Assembly: GCF_963576545.1 (NCBI RefSeq)
Contig: NC_083638.1
Span: forward strand, 28,989,900 to 29,053,899
Reading direction: 5' to 3'
Source: Limanda limanda
Lineage: Eukaryota > Chordata > Actinopteri > Pleuronectiformes > Pleuronectidae
Length of the DNA: 64,000 nucleotides
Below, in pieces: positions 33,636 to 46,346 of this stretch. Below the pieces are notes generated by a model. The model was given only the letters and a program-made list of their open reading frames with translations. It had not been told where the DNA came from and searched no databases. The position numbers and the translations under genes were made by a program. Position 1 is the first letter of the stretch. Each line of letters opens with the position of its first letter.

Positions 33636-34927
33636 AAGGTTTTTTGCCAGAAATACCAGCCTGTTAACGTGATCAGGTTTCAGAGATGAGCGCAAGCAGG
33701 AAACAATATTTCCACTAGTGCTAAAGACTCGCTCTGAAGAGGAACTTGTGGCAGGAATACACAAATATTTCCTGGCCAGATTTGAAAGACGTGGGTACAT
33801 CATTCTGACATCTCTCCACCAAGTCAGAGGGTTCTCCTCAGGATCTAGTGTCTCCGTCTGGAGGTAAGACTGGATCTCGAGAGCAATGGCTTGGTCCTGA
33901 TGCGGAGGAGGCCCTGCAGCCTTGTCTGCGGTGACCTTGAAGAAGCTGCCCAGGCCCTTCTTCCTCTTCTTACAAGCACCAGCATCCTCTGTATCAGCAG
34001 GCAAAGCAGCTGTTTCCAGAGGGGCTTTCTCCTTAGGGGCAAAAAAGAAAATGGGTATCATATTTAACAGTTGTGTGTTAATATCACAATATTTGCCAAC
34101 ACATAAATTCACTTAATGTGATATTATTATTATAATTATTGTTATTGTTATTACCATGGCACTGGCAGTAATCAAATCCCTCATCTCCACTTTCAGGCGA
34201 TCTACAATGGATCCAGTCTTGTCTTCATCCACATATTTTAACTTGAACCTTGGGTCCAGGGCAGAGGCCATGTCAAGTAGCTCTTGTGTCGCTCTGTCAC
34301 TGTATTTCTCATTGAGATACTCCAGTATTTTGTGTTTGATGGTTTTTGCAAGTTCTGTGTCATCCTCCTGGTCTTCCAAGATTGTATTGTTAAAGAGGTG
34401 AAGGGTTGGCTTCACAAAAGACACACTAACATATTTCTCTCCTGAAAGCGCATCTGTGAATTCAACCAGAGGGCTTAGTGACTTATTGATGGCCTCTAGT
34501 ACTTCAACATCCTGCCAGGAGAGGGTGAGATGTCTGAGTTTCCGGTCAGTAGAAAGAACCTGGGCAATGGCCTTCTGCTGCTCAAGGACCCTCTCGATCA
34601 TGGCCTGCCTAGATCCCCATCTGGTTAGACATTCTGTCTTCAGGGAGTGTTCAGGCAGATTCAACTGCTTCTGCACCACTTCAAGTTCCCTCTTTTTTTT
34701 CCAGCTGTAGGAAAAACTGCTGACCAACTTCTTGCAGACCCCCATTACACGGCTGATCCTGGGATCCGTCATTGCATTCTCTAAGATAACAAAAATAAGA
34801 TTAAAATTAAAACATATTTAGTATCACATTGGCTAACAGCACTGTGACGCCAGGAAACACTCTGAAAATGTTTCCTCATTATGAAATGTCCCCATCTGCC
34901 CCCCTCCCCCCACTATAAGCACACATG

Positions 34928-34959
<32 letters not shown>

Positions 34960-35600
34960 GAGAAAGAGAGAGAGGGGTGGGGGGTGGCTATGAGGAACAT
35001 CATCGTTTACCCCCGAACCAACATTGAATGGTTTACATACAACAACAAGCGGAGAATCGTGGGTCCGGTGTTTACAGCCAGACGGCTGCGCGCTTAAGAA
35101 TGGCGCGGCGCTTCAGAGCCCTGTGTATCATCACTAATCTAACCCTCATGCCATTTTTCACATAAGAATAATTGCTACTCACCTATGGCCAGGTGGAGTC
35201 TGTGCCCGAAACATTGGAGCCTCATCCATCCATTTATTTCAACTGCCAGCTTCATGTTAGCGGCATTGTCCGTGGTGATGCAGACCAGTTTTCCCTCGTT
35301 GAGTCCCCATTCCGCCAGAGCTTCTCTCAGTCCATGGGCGATGTTTTCTCCAGTGTGGTCTTCAGGCATGAAAGCCGTTTGGAGACATCTGACTCTTAAA
35401 CGGAATTCACTGTCGATGAAGTGGAGAGTCAGGCTGATATATGGCTCCATTTTGCGGCTGGACCACAGGTCTGTCGTCGCCGCGAAGTCGTCCGCTTGAG
35501 ACACTTCTTTTTCCACTTCTTCTCGACATTTCTTGTACATATTAGGAAGAACCACTCGGAATGGGATGCGAGGCGGGACTGAAACGTCCGCATCTCTTTC
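33636..35600 (-). pseudogene. ZBED1-like hAT transposase, N terminus missing
   Basis: Three exons on the minus strand: about 35600-35190, about 34787-34154 and about 34037-33636. They encode the core phrases DDFAATTDLWSS and ITTDNAANMKLAVE, then TRWGSRQAMIERVLEQQ and ALDPRFKLKYVDED, and finally the dimerisation region LCIPATSSSSERVFSTSGNI. The reading frames are open over each exon with plausible splice sites. No BED finger exon lies upstream of 35600; the region up to 36000 shows stops and a CA array. So the gene is 5'-truncated but otherwise well kept. It sits inside the 4.6-kb hAT. Confidence 0.8.
34935..34975. repeat. GA microsatellite in an intron
   Basis: A run of GA units with few interruptions lies between the first and second preserved exons of the ZBED1-like gene. 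Confidence 0.85.
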
Positions 35601-36837
35601 ACGGCGGAACAGTAAAAAAAGTCGTTGTTTCTCCGGAGCCAGGGGTGGGGGGGTGTCTCATCCCGCGACTCTTCGGCCCCTCTGCAGTGCTCCCAGTACA
35701 GTGTTCATATGTTGAATGGGAACGTCACGTTCATCTGTCAAATCAGCATCGTATCAGACCAGCATGAAAAAACCAGGAGCGGGCATGTGTGTGTGCGTTT
35801 GCGCGAGCGCACGCGCACAGACAGCACACTCACACACACACACACACACGGGGCCCCGCCCCCACTCACTTGCTCAGGTGGCATGTTTTTACTTTTTTTT
35901 CACCTCAAACACACATCTGTAAAATTATGTAACTCATACTTAACTAAATAACTATGTAGTCATATAGTCAGACGGACAATAGGCCTACATAGCCGTGTAT
36001 AATCAATGCTATGATGTCACCATGTAGTTTTCAATAATATCTTGCTGTAGGCTAATACTAATATGAATACCATTTGTTAAGTGTTCAAAAAGCTGGGCAG
36101 GAACAAGCTGGTAAAAAAGGGAACCCTGCAGATGTTTTATTTATTACTATCATAGATAAATATACCAGTATCGTATCGTATTTGTGGTATCGTACCGTAT
36201 TTGTGGTATTGCATCGTATTTGTGGTATCGTATCAAAAGTATCGAGTACCGTGATATTTTGGCAGGTATAGTATCGAAGTCATAATTTTGGTATCGTGAC
36301 AACACTACTCTCATAGAGTTGGATGCGAAGAGAAGATGCCCGGCAGGAGCAGTCAGGCCCCCCCTAGGTGATGCAGGAGAGGAGAGGCTGGACAGCCGGC
36401 TGTCCTCAGTTGTGGTCGGTGGAGAAAGAGAAAGAATTGGGGGAGATGTTCCCTTATATTGGCCCAGTGACCCCCAGGTCATGGGGCCAGATTGACCAAT
36501 TGGATTTGACTTTGGTTGCTTTTCACAGCTCTGTGGGACATTTGCTGAAACAAAGAGAACATGTTGCACCCTGGGAGGCAGAGTTCTTTAGCTTTCCAAG
36601 AACAAAGAAAACATGTTGTCCCTTGGGAGACTGAGTTTGGGAGGCTTGGTCCAGCACATGTGGCCATGTGGTTTCAGCTTTTGTCCACACATGTAGGCCG
36701 AGAAGGAAGCCTTTAGTTTCATAAAACGTGTTTCAAAACAGTTGATACTATTTCTTGGAGGCTTCTTTTCAGGTGTCTTCCCTTTGAAATGAAATAAGGC
36801 CACAAAGCATTTGCATGACATAATGTTTTGAAGCAGT

Positions 36838-37232
36838 AAAGTATGTCAGTTATTCTGCAGTAAAAATACACAAAAATGTATCTCACCATAGTCAGAGGCA
36901 CCATGAACAGGAATCCACTCGAAGTCAATTGTAACCTCTCAAGGAATATTTTTTATCAGCTTCCAAATATGGTTACATTATGTATTTTTATATATATATA
37001 TTTTTTTTTTACAGACTTGCCCTTCAATTTGCAGTAAAAAAATACATGATAATTGACCAGAGCAGATACGCCATGAATATTTAAAAAAAAATTCCAATAA
37101 AATAAAGCTGTGTTTTTTTCGTAATTTTTGGCCGTTTCAACCAACCATGCTGTTTTACCGTAAAGCCACAAGTAGACGCGCAAAAAAACCAGAGGGGCGG
37201 CTGGCTTCACACATGAGGGCTCACTTTACTGC
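36838..37232. repeat. Inverted copy of ZBED hAT intron repeats
   Basis: The reverse of this stretch matches 4380-4960: it has the 178-bp repeat words and the sequence GTAAAGTGAGCCCTCAT. It leads directly into the second 28S-like fragment, which is not present in the copy at 4 kb. Confidence 0.8.
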
Positions 37233-37254
37233 TGTACGTTTTTTGGAGGGTGAG

Positions 37255-37381
37255 GTCCTGGTCCACGGCGTCGTTGGTGCGGGGTCTTTCTTTCTCTTGG
37301 GGCGGTGTCCGTCGCCGGGCCGTTGGAGGGGACCGGATACGTCGGAGGCAACTCTAGACGTGTGTCGTGGCGCCCGCTGGG
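37255..37381 (+). pseudogene. Second 28S-like fragment
   Basis: It aligns to the reverse of 30930-31115 through GGTGTCCGTCGCCGG, CCGTTGGAGGGGACCGG and CGCCCGCTGGG. An internal deletion removes the conserved GGGCCCTTCTCGCGG part. Sequence after 37381 no longer matches. It is more diverged than the first copy. Confidence 0.75.
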
Positions 37382-37439
37382 AGAACCCTCCGTTCGCGCG
37401 GGGGGCCCCCTCCGGGGTTTGAATAATTGTGATCAATAA

Positions 37440-37870
37440 AATTAAAGGTGTAACGGCCCCCCAGCTTCTCCATACACAACGCTGAGTTTCTTTACTGATG
37501 GTTACACGGCTCTTTATTGTTGCTTCATCGTCGCCGTAAACACACCATAAAACTGTAATGACAGTTACAAGTTACACAATATTTAATCAATAAAACCAAA
37601 CACAAACGTTAAAATACAATAAACAAACAAATCACCACGTGAGACACATCTGATGCATTAATGTGACGTAGCAACTCCCTTCCACGCTACCTGCAGCAAA
37701 GTGAATGGGACCAGCTTCCTTACCTCGTTCCGCTGGCAAGGGGTGTTAAGCTATAGTTGTTTGGGTTCGATAGGTCGGAGAAATGCCGCAAAGCTGGCGT
37801 CCGGTCTGGTTCTGCTCCTATATAATTATGATGTATTTGTTTTTCTCCTCTCTTTCTCTCACGTGGCTCT
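37440..37870. other. Unassigned stretch
   Basis: No coding frame or terminal repeat is recognised. It separates the 28S-like fragment from the transposase remnant. Confidence 0.4.
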
Positions 37871-37879
37871 GTAAAAGGC

Positions 37880-39412
37880 AGAGCCACGTGAACGAATTCC
37901 TGCAAAAGAAGGACTGCTCACCACAATTTGCAGCAGCTCTTACTGATAGTGTCCTCACCATGATCATCAAAGACATGAGACCCCAATGGTAGAAGATGAG
38001 GGTTTCCGTGCTGTGGTGAAAACATTCCAACCAGGCAACGTTCTCCCTAAAAGAACATGCTTCACCAGCATGATGGAGAAGAAATATGAGGACGAACTCC
38101 AGAGAGTCAAACTTGCCCTCTCCTCATCCAGTTCCATGGTCAGTTTAACAACAGATGCATGGACAAGTATTGCCACAGAAGCATACTTGGGCATAATCTG
38201 CCATTTTATTAACAATGACTGGGAGCTCGTAAGCTATAGTTTGACTACTATGCCACAGAGCGACACACTGCAATGAATATTGTATCCTGGATTGAAACAG
38301 CAATATAGAAGTTTGGAACTCCTGCAAGTAGAATCAAGGCTGTGGTGCATGACAATGCAGCTAATGTAGTAGCAGCCATCAAGTTGTTAGAAGAGAGGCA
38401 TGGGATATCTTCCATCCGCTGTGCTAGCAACACATAACAACTAGTGGCAAATCAAGCATTGAAGAATCCTCAAATTAACGAAGCAATTGGAGCTGCAAGG
38501 TGCTTGGTGGAACATTTTAAAAAGAGTGAAATGTCCAGCTCAAAGCTGAAAATAAAAAAAAAACTGGTTCAAGATGTTAGTGTAAAATGGAACAGCTCTT
38601 ACTATATGATCAGCCGCCTGCTAGACTAGAGGTGGCCTGTTACAGCAACTCTGTCAGACCCAGATGTTACAAAAAGAGCAAACCATTTCCTTGACCTCAA
38701 AGCTGAACATTGGTTTGAGTGTGCTACTGTTTATCTTAGTGGGGGGTCATATGTGACCCTCTCCTCTCTACCTGCACTCATTAAAGGACTGATGAAGTCC
38801 ACACAGAATGCAGCCTTTGACAACACCTATGTGCAGGTATTTCAGGCTGCTGCAGCAAATTAAATCTAAAAGAGGTGGGAGGTTGGCAAAGATGCTGCTA
38901 CAAACACCAGTGTAATTGCAGCTGCCCTGGATCCCAGGTTTTGCACACTGAAATTCCTGTCCCCAGATGAAAGCCTGAAACTGCAGGTGAAAGTGCAAGC
39001 CCTTGCCCTAGAAGCAAAGAGGAGAATGATAGAGAGTCAGCAACAGCAGCATACAACAGAGGCCCAAACATCAGCAGGTGTTACAGAGAAGAGGTCTGTG
39101 TCGTTGCTGGACACATTGCTTGGGTCGGACTCAGAAGAAACATCCAGCCAGAATGACAGTGGGGACGAGGCAGATGTCATCAGTCATTCAGTGAGAGAAG
39201 AGATTCTCAAGTATTTGACATCAACAAATTCCGAGCGTCTCTTCTCCGCAGCTGGAAACATAGTTTCCAAGAAAAGAGCTAGCCTGAGTCCAGAACATGT
39301 GGACATGCTGACATTCTTACATTACAACACACATGTCTACCTGACGTTTGAGTCGGATTTTGAGCTGGACACCATTGTTTATTACACTTTAAACATGTTG
39401 CACTTTGTTTAA
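37880..39412 (+). pseudogene. ZBED-type hAT transposase, degenerate
   Basis: Pieces in several frames encode KRTCFTSMMEKKYEDELQ and the catalytic phrase SLTTDAWTSIATEAYLGI, then VVHDNAANVVAAIKLLEE, SVKWNSSYYMISRLLD, IAAALDPRFCTLKFLS and the dimerisation motif SERLFSAAGNIVSKKRASL. At least five stops or frame changes are seen, and the Trp-rich segment before the dimerisation motif is deleted. The normal protein would cut at the hAT termini. The first exon of such a gene is preserved at 3992-4218. Confidence 0.8.
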
Positions 39413-39695
39413 TATGAAGACTTAACTTTTTAATTTTGATAAGGGGTTAAATAGAAACTTTGATATCTTTTTGAGTTGCACTGCTGACTTAACTAATAAG
39501 CCCTCTTTTTTCTTTATTTTTATCACGTTGGAGTTGCTAGTTTAAACCTACAGTTTTGCACTTTAATATTTGTGCCTTTGTTTACATTTTGTTTTGAACT
39601 GCATTATACAATGACAGTTTGTTGTTGTCAAAATAAAATTAACTGAAATGAAATGGTCAATTTGATTTTTTTGGAGGAAAATTAATCGTTTAGAT

Positions 39696-40813
39696 CAGGG
39701 GTGTCAAACTCAAATACGCAGTGGGCCGAAATCAAAAAATTGCTTCAAGTCGAGGGCCACATGGGTTCAACGTTTATTGAAAACTTATTGAAAGAACCTT
39801 AGTGCACATATTGAACCTGGAACTAACAAGGCCTATAGAGTATGCCGATAAAACAACATTAATTATGAAAAAAATGAAATACAAATAATAAATAATACAT
39901 AAATAAATATAAAAGTAATAAAATCAGTTTCATTAATTGCTTTCTAGCTCTATCTGCAGTATTTCCAGAGTAATTTCCAGCGAAAACATTTTCTACAGGC
40001 AAACAACAGCCAAAAATAATTGACTTTAAAGAAAAATCAAATGTCCTGTTGTTGCAAGAGAAAAACAAGTTTCCCTGCAGCATCTGCGTCTCCCACAGGC
40101 GCAGCTTGGTTTTAAAGCCCTCACTGTAGAGTACATGTCAGTGATGTCACGCCCCCCCCGAAGCTGCAGGTTGAGCGCATTCAGGTGGCTCGTGATGTCA
40201 CAGGAACGTTTTATTTCGGAGCTCTGTTGGGCCTTTCCCTGTGCTTTCAATAAACTCACAGATCTCCTCACGCAACTGGAACCATCTTTCCAGAAACTTT
40301 CCCTGGTTCAGCCATCGCACCTGTGTGTGATAGTGCAAGTCACCATATTCTGTACTTAACTCCTCCAGAAAAGACTTGAACTGGCGGTGATTTAAACCTT
40401 TGGCTCTGATAAAGTTAACCGCTAATGTTATGATGCTCATCACATGTTCATTTTCAAGGCTTTGCCACACATCGACTCCTGGTGTATGATGCCGTGATAA
40501 GCTGTCAACTCACTTTTTTCCTCACTATTTTCCTCCTTCATCTTTTCTCGGATCCACCCTTTACATCCGCGAATGTATACTGTTCCTCCCACCTGTCTTG
40601 AAAGCTCCTGTTTTCAAATGCCACCTTCGTTTAGACATTTTTGGGAGCGGGATAGTTGAAAGTGTTCACTGACCCTCAGGAATTCTCAGTACTTATTTTG
40701 TATTGAGAACTTGCAAAACACTGCCGGCAGGCCAGCTCTAATAGTAAATAGATTTTATCATGCAGGCCACATATAATTCATGTGGCCCGCGGGCCTTGAG
40801 TTTGACACATGTG
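39696..40813 (-). mobile_element. Charlie-like hAT with exact TSD, 1118 bp
   Basis: CAGGGGTGTCAAACTCAA at the left matches the reversed right end CACATGTGTCAAACTCAA. GTTTAGAT stands at 39688-39695 and 40814-40821. It is inserted in the 3' region of the ZBED hAT. Confidence 0.95.
40040..40470 (-). pseudogene. hAT transposase remnant (GTF2IRD2/SCAND3-like)
   Basis: The minus strand encodes LNHRQFKSFLEELSTEYGDL and HTQVRWLNQGKFLERWFQLR, followed after a frame change by CDITSHLNALNLQLRGGRDI. These phrases are typical of the core-to-C-terminal part of Charlie-like transposases. The rest of the gene is absent from the element. Confidence 0.75.
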
Positions 40814-40889
40814 GTTTAGATTAATCGACTAATCGATAAAATAGTCGACAGATTAATTGATAGAAAAATAGTAATTAGTGGCAGCCCTA

Positions 40890-43191
40890 TTATGATCAGG
40901 ATCAAACTTAACTGAACATGACATATTGTGCTGAGCTGCTCCTCCTCTGTTACAGGATAATTACGAGAAAAGCTAGTGTTCATTCACCTTTGTCCACGGA
41001 CTCATGTAAGAGCCACTTTGGTTTGAATCAATAATGGCTTCACCAGGTCATTCAGGCTTTACTGTGCATGTTACATACAACTGTAGTTATATATTTATTA
41101 AAAGTATGCTAGTCAACCTTTAGATATACTACATCTCACACAACACCTATATTGAAGCATGATATCTGCATAATAATAGTTTTTATTTATTTATTTTCAA
41201 AGATTGAACAAAAATGTGATGCTTTGCATCGTCAGTCACTTCAATCAATTTAATTAAAACATGCTGTCTTTAATGTAGGTGGAAACAATTATTTGATACG
41301 ATCTCTGAAGAACTAAAAGGTTCATGATAAATACGATAAATCACAGAGTATATTTCCATCAGTGGAGTAATTGGATGCACTGGGCAGGGAAGATGCATAG
41401 GAGGAGCTGTATTGTTGATGTGTTATTGCCTGAGCCCTCAGCCACATATTCTCCTGTCTCTCCTCAGCAGAGGTGGATAATCAGCTGTGCAGAGTGACGG
41501 AGCAGCTGTTGGTTTATGCAGATGTTCGACTCTGGGACACAGTCCAAACAGGCTATGACCTTCCCAGATCCACACATATCACAACACAGATGTGTTTTCA
41601 CGTTAATCCACAGTAATTGAGCTGCTTGTATTGAGGTTAAGTCATGTGATCATTCATTGCTTCACTCCGATCCAACCTGAATTCTTCCACAACCAAGAGA
41701 TGGGACTGCACCCGGCTGCACCACAGCCCTGACACATCTCTGTCTCAGCACCTCTGTCCTTACACCATTAAGGAAATTGTTGATTGGTGCCACCTTGTTC
41801 CCATTTCTTATTCATTCATCAGAGTGGCCATTTCTGTGTCATTGTTGTCATCTTCAAAGTTACTTCACTGAATTGATCTTACGAGCTCTGTCTCAAATGT
41901 GAATAACAGCAGTTCAGTCAGACAACTCACGTTCAATTATTTATTCAACAGTAGAACAGGTTTAGTGTTTGGAGTCTATGCTCCAACTTAATCACTCCCC
42001 CTATGATTACATGGGAATGATGGGAGTGATGAGCTAATACTTTAACCCCCCCGTTGGAGCCTACAGGTGGATGCTGGGGTGGTGGAGGGGCTGAGGCAGT
42101 TGTCTATAGTAATGCGTAGAAGTTAGGAATCAGAGAGAGAGTGATGGGAATTTCCTCTGCTTAAATAGACCGCCTAATGAGTGGATGAGGCTATGGCTGG
42201 TTGTGGCAAGTGAAGTATATCACATGATGTATGTCACATGATGTATGCCACATGATTGAACCGCGCAGCTCGAGTTGCCTGCCAGAACTAGGTCGCCGGC
42301 GTCGCTCCATAAATGGAAAAGAATGTCTTCAGGATAAATGTCACTGTTCTGGGCTTATTTTATTCTTTGTAACCTATTGTTTACCCTTGTTGTGTTTCCT
42401 GATTTTGTCTGCAACTTTTTATCCCATACAAAAGAGGTTTCCAGTCAATGTGACTTAGGACTATCCTCGCTGAATAAAAGAAGCACAGTGACGCAGTTGT
42501 TCATGGGAAGAGGGCTCTGGGCAAAACACAGGAAACAAATGTTCTTTTCTGTCGCCTGTTCCTCAACACTAAGTTGTCTTACCTGTAGGAATTATTTATT
42601 TAACCCCAGACCTCCAAAACTTTCCCGACAAGTAACCAAGTTGTTGTGGTGCCTAAACCTAACCATTTATTGCACTATTGTTACCATGAAGACAATGGCC
42701 TGCCACGTAGGGGGCGCAATGTGAGGAGACATAGGGCCTGTCTTGATGTGGTTTTACTTGAGATTTACCTTTTTCATCTCCAAGCCCTTGTCTCTAGACA
42801 CACTGGTCTTCTTTTAATACAACAACAAAGAATTGTTTGTCTAAGCACAACATGTTCTTTTCTTTTCGCCATGATGCTTGTCAGAAATGACACAAATCAT
42901 TTGTCAGGTTCGCCTTGACTGTGAGAACATATGCATACAGACAGAAGGGACCACAATGAAAGACATGTTAAGGTTCATTCATATTCAACGTTAGATAATC
43001 ACATGGAAACGGTTCTATCCTTCTGTCTGAACTCTGCGTTCATTTCGTCCATATTTGTGCACATCTCCTGAAACATTACAAATACGGACGAGACAGATGA
43101 AACGGAGCAGTACCACCAAACAATCATGGGGGGCAGGTGAGCTACTAATTCATGTGACATCATCCTGGGACACAAGGAAGAAATTTAATTT
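40890..43191. other. Unassigned 2.3-kb stretch
   Basis: Open frames up to 128 codons (42338-42724) show no recognisable domain. The phrase GTTGTGGTGCCTAAACCTAA near 42635 is familiar as a dispersed fish repeat. I see no terminal repeats bounding an element. It could be unique host DNA. Confidence 0.4.
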
Positions 43192-43265
43192 CTACCAACC
43201 AGTGTTAATTTCGTTGACGATAACGATAATGAAAAATATTCGTTAACGCCCCTTTTCCCATGACT

Positions 43266-44228
43266 AAAGGCTCTTATATACTTCTACGTATCCGTTTCTC
43301 GGAGAGGTCTCAGCGGGAGACAAAGTGTCTTTTTGATTTTTACTTCTCCGACGACTATCCGTCTAAAAACAATTCCCCGCCAAACCCATAGGTGGCGCAA
43401 CGGAAGACGAGCTCAGAGAAGCCTACCCCATTTGGGAAGAAGAAGTCCACGTGTCTCTGTTGACATGTTAGCTTGTCCCACACACTGAACCATGGCAACT
43501 AACAGATCTAAATAAAGTGACACCCAGCGTGTCAAAATGCTGATGTAATCGTTTCTTAGCGCAGCGGTTCCCCGGTCTTGTTTCCGAACTGTGTTGCTGA
43601 TTCCACAGCTTGAATCTGCTTGAGGCTACATGTAGCTAGAAGCTACCCGGACCTAGCTCCCCCCCAGCTTCCACACACAGTCAGCAGGGACTCCCGACAC
43701 TAACTACTACCCAGTGTTTGCTTCTAACCTGACGGTATTATAGAAACAGTGTCATGATAGAAGTGGAATTAAAGTCGTGACGGCGGGTTATTGCACTGTT
43801 ACCACCGCAGTTAGCATGGTGGCTAGCCTAGCCCGCTAGCGCCGTTTTGAAAGCTCGTTATAACCGTATGTGACCGTGCACACATGCCCTCAGTGCTCTA
43901 ACGAGCCAACGTCAGCCGGACAACTCCGCTGGCTTAACACACACGTCACATTAATCGTAGAATCATAGTTGTGTTCGTGTTTGTTGCTACAAGTAAACAG
44001 AAAGTTTGAGGTCCGGAAATACGGAAATGACGTCATACGGAAATGATGTCGTTCGCGGACCAATCACAGCCAAGAGCGGTCCGTCGGGTCTCCAAAATGA
44101 AGACGGATAGTTAGAAAAATCAGACGTGTACGAAAAGCTGTCGGAGGCGCTCGGAGACGTTTCACGACGGATAGGGCGGTCTTATCTGTCCGTAATAGAA
44201 ATAACGGAGAGGCATAAATTGGCCTTTA
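43266..44228. mobile_element. Nested element with TAAAGGC ends
   Basis: The left end TAAAGGCTCTTATATACTTC and the right end AAATTGGCCTTTA form a short, imperfect inverted repeat, with GAC outside both. Words such as CGGAGA recur near both ends. It has no coding frame; class uncertain (PIF/Harbinger or Mariner-like). Confidence 0.5.
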
Positions 44229-44689
44229 GACGAGACGAAGACGTAACGAAATGGATCTTTGAAAATAAAAACTATGACGAAATCTATTTTAATTTTCGTT
44301 AACGAGACGAGACGAAACGAAAATGTTGGCGGTTGACTAAGTCACAACAATTTTTAAAAACATAATCGTATCAGGCCGTCATGAAGTACCCGGAGCTGCG
44401 AGTGTGTGTGTCTGTGTGTGTGTGTGCTCTCAGACGGCGCACCGGTCCCGAGGCTCCGCCCCCGCGCACTCGCTCAGAGAGACAGTGAGATCAGGCTCGT
44501 TCATGTGAAGCAGGCCGGTCACTGACTCACCAGTTGCTTCTTAACTATGGAAACAGTGAAAACACAGAGTTTCTCTGGTCTCAGCTGCGCTGAGATCAGC
44601 GCCGCAGCTTCTTGATCAGAGCAGAGGCTCCTCCTCCAGTCTGATCTGCTTTCACTTTTCGTTTTCACATTTCGCCAACTAAAATATAT

Positions 44690-45090
44690 AGGCTGCAGCT
44701 ATATGTTTTTATTTATTTCAAAATAGGGTACTTCTTATTTCATACATTTCCCACAAATATGGGGATGACTCAAATAACCCTACATAGTTCTGCGTTTAAT
44801 TTATTTCAAAGTAGGCCTACTCTTGCCTGTGTATTTTATTCTCCTCTTCATAAGCATTTGGTGTTTCCCTTTGTTGTAACAGGTAAAAATAAATAAAATG
44901 TCAACAGTTTTCTTTATTGTTGTTCTATAATTTCATAAATGCAATAATCTTCAGATTTGTATAGTATAACTTTATATAAAATTTTATCAGCTTTGTTATC
45001 AAATATGTTTTGCGGCTCCAGACAAATTTTATTTGGGGGAAGAGGGGGCAAAATGGCTTTTTTGATAGTAAAGTTTGCCGACCCCTGCTA
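44690..45090. mobile_element. hAT right-end fragment
   Basis: It ends GTTTGCCGACCCCTG near 45090, a terminus I recognise from Charlie-like elements. Its first 150 bp recur at 32110-32310. The left terminus is missing. Confidence 0.5.
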
Positions 45091-45805
45091 TAGACCTATA
45101 GAAGGGACATCTAATGGACAACCTAAGTACTGCAAGCTAGACTAGTATGCAGTTGTAGACACAACACAGGGGGTCCCTGGACCTGAGAAGGGACTAAAAC
45201 TAGACTAAAATGAAATTCGTTTTCGTCGACTAAAACTAGACTAAAATGTAATTTGTTTTCGTCGACTAAAACTAGACTAAAACTAAGAAGGATAAAAATG
45301 ACTAAAACTAGACTAAAACTAATATGCATTTTCGTCAAAAGACTAAGACTAAATCAAAAATAGCTGCCAAAATTAACACTGCTACCAACCTCCACCACCA
45401 TCCACATGTTTGTTGTTGTAAGAAATTCTCGCCTCTGCACTGCCCTCTACTGGATGAATTGCACAACAACCATGCAAACGTAAGGGACACATGAGTGCAG
45501 TGATAGTTACATGGTTTAAAACGGACGCACTTTTGTTCATGAATCATCGTGTTAGTTCATACAGGACACTGAGCCATGTGGTCAGCTGTCATAAGCTGTT
45601 AGCTACAGACTGCTTATGGGTGCTCTTCACTACCTTACCAATCACAGGCCGTGCTCTCAACAAAGTGGTCCCGTTAAATACGACCTCCACCTCACTTATC
45701 CCTGATCAGCTACACTGCCACTCATGCTCCGCTATCGGCAACTGGCCTCCACCACCCCAGCTTCCACCTTTTTGCACTGAGTCCAAACATGGTTGTAGTA
45801 AATGG

Positions 45806-46009
45806 TAGGGATGAGCGAGCACAGCATTATCTATATCTGTATCTGTTAACCATATGAATTATCCGTATCCGTACTCTGAGTGGGCGGGGCCTAACCCGGA
45901 AGTGGGTGTGATTTAACCCGGAAGAGGGCTGGTTCAACATAACTTTCTTTATTAACTTTGAAATTTTTTTATGATTCTTTTATTTTTTTTAAATTTATTT
46001 CCACACCAG

Positions 46010-46062
<53 letters not shown>

Positions 46063-46338
46063 ATGCGAGGGACGTTCACTGTCTCCCGGAGAAATGAACA
46101 CTCTGTGTTTTTAGTATAGAAAGACGTGAATTATATTCGTTCACAAGTCATACAGACTGGTTTTGTTATTTTCACTTTACATTAACACTTCAAGTTTAGT
46201 GCAGTGTAATTGTTTGCCGTGATAATTAAATGCCAGTGTGATAATAGATGACAATTTCAAACCATACAAACTGTCATGTTGTACTGTATTTAATAGAGGT
46301 TTACTTTACTGTAAAGTAAGTGTAAGTGCTCATCTCTA
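45806..46338. mobile_element. 533-bp hAT MITE with TSD
   Basis: TAGGGATGAGC at the left and GCTCATCTCTA at the right are bounded by GTAAATGG at 45798-45805 and 46339-46346. A TG microsatellite lies at 46014-46060. The part 46060-46330 recurs at 49955-50220. Confidence 0.93.
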
Positions 46339-46346
46339 GTAAATGG

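Larger units (their letters stand above)
31676..36307. mobile_element. 4.6-kb hAT with 8-bp TSD, composite
   Basis: TAGTGTTGCACGG at the left and, reversed, TAGTGTTGTCACG at the right are flanked by CTCTCATA at 31668-31675 and 36308-36315. It holds a nested element (31746-32760), a second hAT terminus at 32854 and a ZBED-type transposase gene. Short repeats of GTATCGTA near its right end are subterminal. Confidence 0.9.
37870..40889 (+). mobile_element. ZBED hAT, right part to its terminus
   Basis: The transposase remnant is followed by the 3' region and ends GGCAGCCCTA at 40889, the mirror of the left end at 3755. The 3' region is interrupted by a hAT at 39696-40813. A minus-strand copy of the same 3' region is at 32440-32690. 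The left end of this copy was not found. Confidence 0.75.
43200..45381. mobile_element. 2.2-kb non-autonomous hAT
   Basis: CAGTGTTAATTT at the left and, reversed, CAGTGTTAATTT at the right are bounded by CTACCAAC at 43192-43199 and 45382-45389. Both subterminal parts consist of short 'cgttaacg' or 'actaaaactaga' repeats. No transposase is present. It carries two or more nested pieces. Confidence 0.93.

Noticed and set aside
29583..36840. A pair of LTRs bounding the 30-36 kb region
   Set aside because: I could not find two matching long direct repeats or any retroviral coding sequence between them.
36838..39412. One complete ZBED hAT from the inverted repeats to the transposase
   Set aside because: The repeats at 36.8-37.2 kb are in opposite orientation to the transposase and no left terminus is found between them.
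42231..42918. Overlapping frames of 75-128 codons as exons
   Set aside because: No recognisable domain, and the region includes a non-coding dispersed repeat phrase.
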